A stretch of 64,000 nucleotides of DNA, from NCBI RefSeq assembly GCF_003286415.2, contig NZ_CP043450.1:1984001-2048000 (forward strand), read 5' to 3'. The position numbers and the translations under genes are program-made. Position 1 is the stretch's first letter, and every line of letters begins with the position of its first letter. Source of the DNA: Mucilaginibacter rubeus (lineage in GTDB: Bacteria > Bacteroidota > Bacteroidia > Sphingobacteriales > Sphingobacteriaceae). This document shows positions 62,931 through 64,000 of this stretch, piece by piece. The notes below the pieces were generated by a model. The model saw only the letters and a program-made list of their open reading frames with translations, had not been told where the DNA came from and did no database searches.

Positions 62931-63012
62931 CGTCATTGCGAGGAACGAAGCAATCCCAAACGATACAGAGCCGATCTGCAAATCGGGGATTGCTTCGTGC
63001 CTCGCAATGACG
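62931..63012. repeat. Long palindromic intergenic repeat (CGTCATTGCGAGG type)
   Basis: Left arm 62931-62957 begins CGTCATTGCGAGG, continues ACGAAGCAATCCC and is matched, with one mismatch in 27 bases, by the inverted right arm 62986-63012 ending CCTCGCAATGACG. The 28-base centre holds a small inner stem (CCGAT/ATCGG). Very similar intergenic palindromes are known from many bacterial genomes. It may act as a terminator-like hairpin between the GH92 gene and the GH2 gene. It is the only copy in the window. Confidence 0.85.
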
Positions 63013-63028
63013 CCTTTTAAATATATAC

Positions 63029-63045
63029 TCGCTAAAACGATTTTA
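63029..63045 (+). promoter_or_regulatory. LacI-type operator at the GH2 start codon (copy 7)
   Basis: TCGCTAAAACGATTTTA matches the repeated operator in 15 of 17 positions; its last base is the A of the GH2 ATG. No TTTG precedes it, and the usual downstream -7 would be inside the coding sequence. Confidence 0.65.
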
Positions 63046-64000
63046 TGATCAAAATTTACAAATTAAAAGAACTATTCTTACTCATAGCCTCCATGCTACT
63101 GTTGTTCAACGCAACATCGGCCCAGGAGATATTTTACCTGAACAATACCAACAAACAAATAACCTGGAAAGTAAAGGCGCAGACTGATCTGGGAGCCGAT
63201 AGCCTTGATATCTACAAGAACGGCTACGCGGCTGCAGATTGGGTAAAAGCCATTGTTCCCGGTACCGTATTCTCATCATACGTAGCTGCCGGATTGGAGA
63301 AAGATCCCAATTTTGGTGATAATATCTACAAGGTTGATAAAAAGAAATACGATCGTAACTTCTGGTATAGCACAGAATTTAATGTCCCCGACAATTTCAC
63401 CAAACAAAAGATCTGGCTCAACTTTAAGGGGATAAATCGTAAAGCCGAGATCTACCTTAACGGAAAAAAGATTGGCAGTTTGGATGGTTTTATGCAACGC
63501 GGCATGTATGATGTAACTAAACTGGTTAGTAAAACCGGTGCCAATACATTAGCCGTTCTGGTTTATTGTCCGCTAAATCCCTTGGTAAATTACGCAAGCC
63601 CAACTTATATCCCCAGCGCCAGCTGGGATTGGATGCCTTATGTGCCCGGCCTCAACAGTGGCATTACCGATGATGTATACCTGACCAATACCGGAAGCCT
63701 TACCATCAATGATCCCTGGATCCGCACGGATGTGCCAACTACCGCCCGTGCCGAAGTATCTGTTTCCCTCGGGGTAAAAAATAGTACTGATGCTTTTCAA
63801 ACGGGCGTGTTAACAGGCGTTATTAATCCGGGGAATATTCAGTTTACGCAAAAGGTATTTGTCGGGGCTAATAGTAACGCAGAGATCAGGATCGATCCTA
63901 AGCATTTTTCGCAGTTGATAATTAATGGCCCCAAGTTATGGTGGCCAAATGGTTACGGCGATGCCAACCTGTACACTTGTAACTTAAGCCTAAAGCTTGG
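63045..64000 (+). CDS. GH2 beta-mannosidase/exo-beta-glucosaminidase-like enzyme, N-terminal part (runs off window)
   Basis: An open frame of 318 codons with no stop before the window ends. The signal peptide (MIKIYKLKELFLLIASMLLL, cleavage near TSAQ) is followed by the GH2 sugar-binding jelly roll: ITWKVKAQTDLG, WVKAIVPGTVFSSYVAAGLE, DNIYKVDKKKYDRNFWYSTE, KIWLNFKGINRKAEIYLNGK, then the Ig-like domain and GPKLWWPNGYGDANLYTCNL. PGTV, NFWY and LWWPNGYG are typical of the beta-mannosidase/CsxA branch. The catalytic TIM barrel lies outside. With two GH92 enzymes beside it, cleavage of the core beta-mannose is a reasonable guess. The ATG at 63093 is a poorer start because it cuts the charged N-terminus of the signal. 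Confidence 0.88.
   Translation, partial: MIKIYKLKELFLLIASMLLLFNATSAQEIFYLNNTNKQITWKVKAQTDLGADSLDIYKNGYAAADWVKAIVPGTVFSSYVAAGLEKDPNFGDNIYKVDKKKYDRNFWYSTEFNVPDNFTKQKIWLNFKGINRKAEIYLNGKKIGSLDGFMQRGMYDVTKLVSKTGANTLAVLVYCPLNPLVNYASPTYIPSASWDWMPYVPGLNSGITDDVYLTNTGSLTINDPWIRTDVPTTARAEVSVSLGVKNSTDAFQTGVLTGVINPGNIQFTQKVFVGANSNAEIRIDPKHFSQLIINGPKLWWPNGYGDANLYTCNLSLKL

Noticed and set aside
1..64000. CRISPR arrays and tRNA or rRNA genes
   Set aside because: No regularly spaced repeats and no tRNA or rRNA signature were seen on either strand.

Overview
The window looks like chromosome from a Bacteroidota bacterium of the Sphingobacteriaceae type, close to Mucilaginibacter or Pedobacter. The evidence is three SusC and three SusD genes, an ECF sigma/FecR pair, GH92 and GH2 glycosidases, AHSA1-type SRPBCC genes, and promoters of the Bacteroidota form TTTG...TAnnTTTG. 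Genus is inferred from protein style only.

Layout. 0-9.3 kb: the end of a histidine kinase, a decayed AI-2E-type permease, a three-gene minus-strand operon (small OB-like protein, metallophosphoesterase, ArsB/NhaD-like permease), an MFS transporter, and a two-component system in an operon with two more envelope proteins of the same OB-like family. 9.3-12.6 kb: a decayed GH51 arabinofuranosidase, an exported alpha/beta hydrolase, an OsmC protein, and, directly after the OsmC terminator, what looks like the 5' end of a group II intron. 12.6-17.0 kb: a tightly coupled three-gene operon (three-TM protein, SH3-subtilisin protease without signal peptide, large exported protein) between AT-rich gene-poor flanks; this is the best candidate for an undescribed system. 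17.0-30.8 kb: an ECF sigma factor and FecR anti-sigma ahead of a SusC that carries an STN signalling domain, its SusD, two small lipoproteins, a large HExxH zinc protease and a second TonB-dependent receptor. This reads as a peptide/protein acquisition locus. 30.9-32.2 kb: a candidate structured small RNA and a membrane-tethered winged-helix regulator. 32.6-39.8 kb: sulfatase, Nudix hydrolase, ApbE flavin transferase, Tat-exported oxidoreductase, a TPR-like protein, and a DoxX/ArsR/SRPBCC operon whose promoter lies on a perfect 16-bp palindrome.

39.8-64 kb: a polysaccharide utilisation region with two GH92 alpha-mannosidases, an incomplete GH2 beta-mannosidase-like gene, a ricin-lectin/propeller lipoprotein and a related propeller protein, a GDSL esterase, an esterase D-like hydrolase, the order SusD, DUF5004-like, DUF4961-like, SusC, SusD, SusC, and an Lgt. 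The likely substrate is a mannose-rich glycan such as high-mannose N-glycan or mannan. Seven copies of a LacI-type palindrome, TTGCTAAAnCGATTTTA, precede its transcription units; in the clearest copy it sits between the -33 and -7 promoter elements. No LacI gene is in the window. The region therefore appears to be one regulon under an unlinked repressor, unlike the ECF-controlled locus at 17-31 kb.

All family names come from reading the translated sequence; no database search was made.
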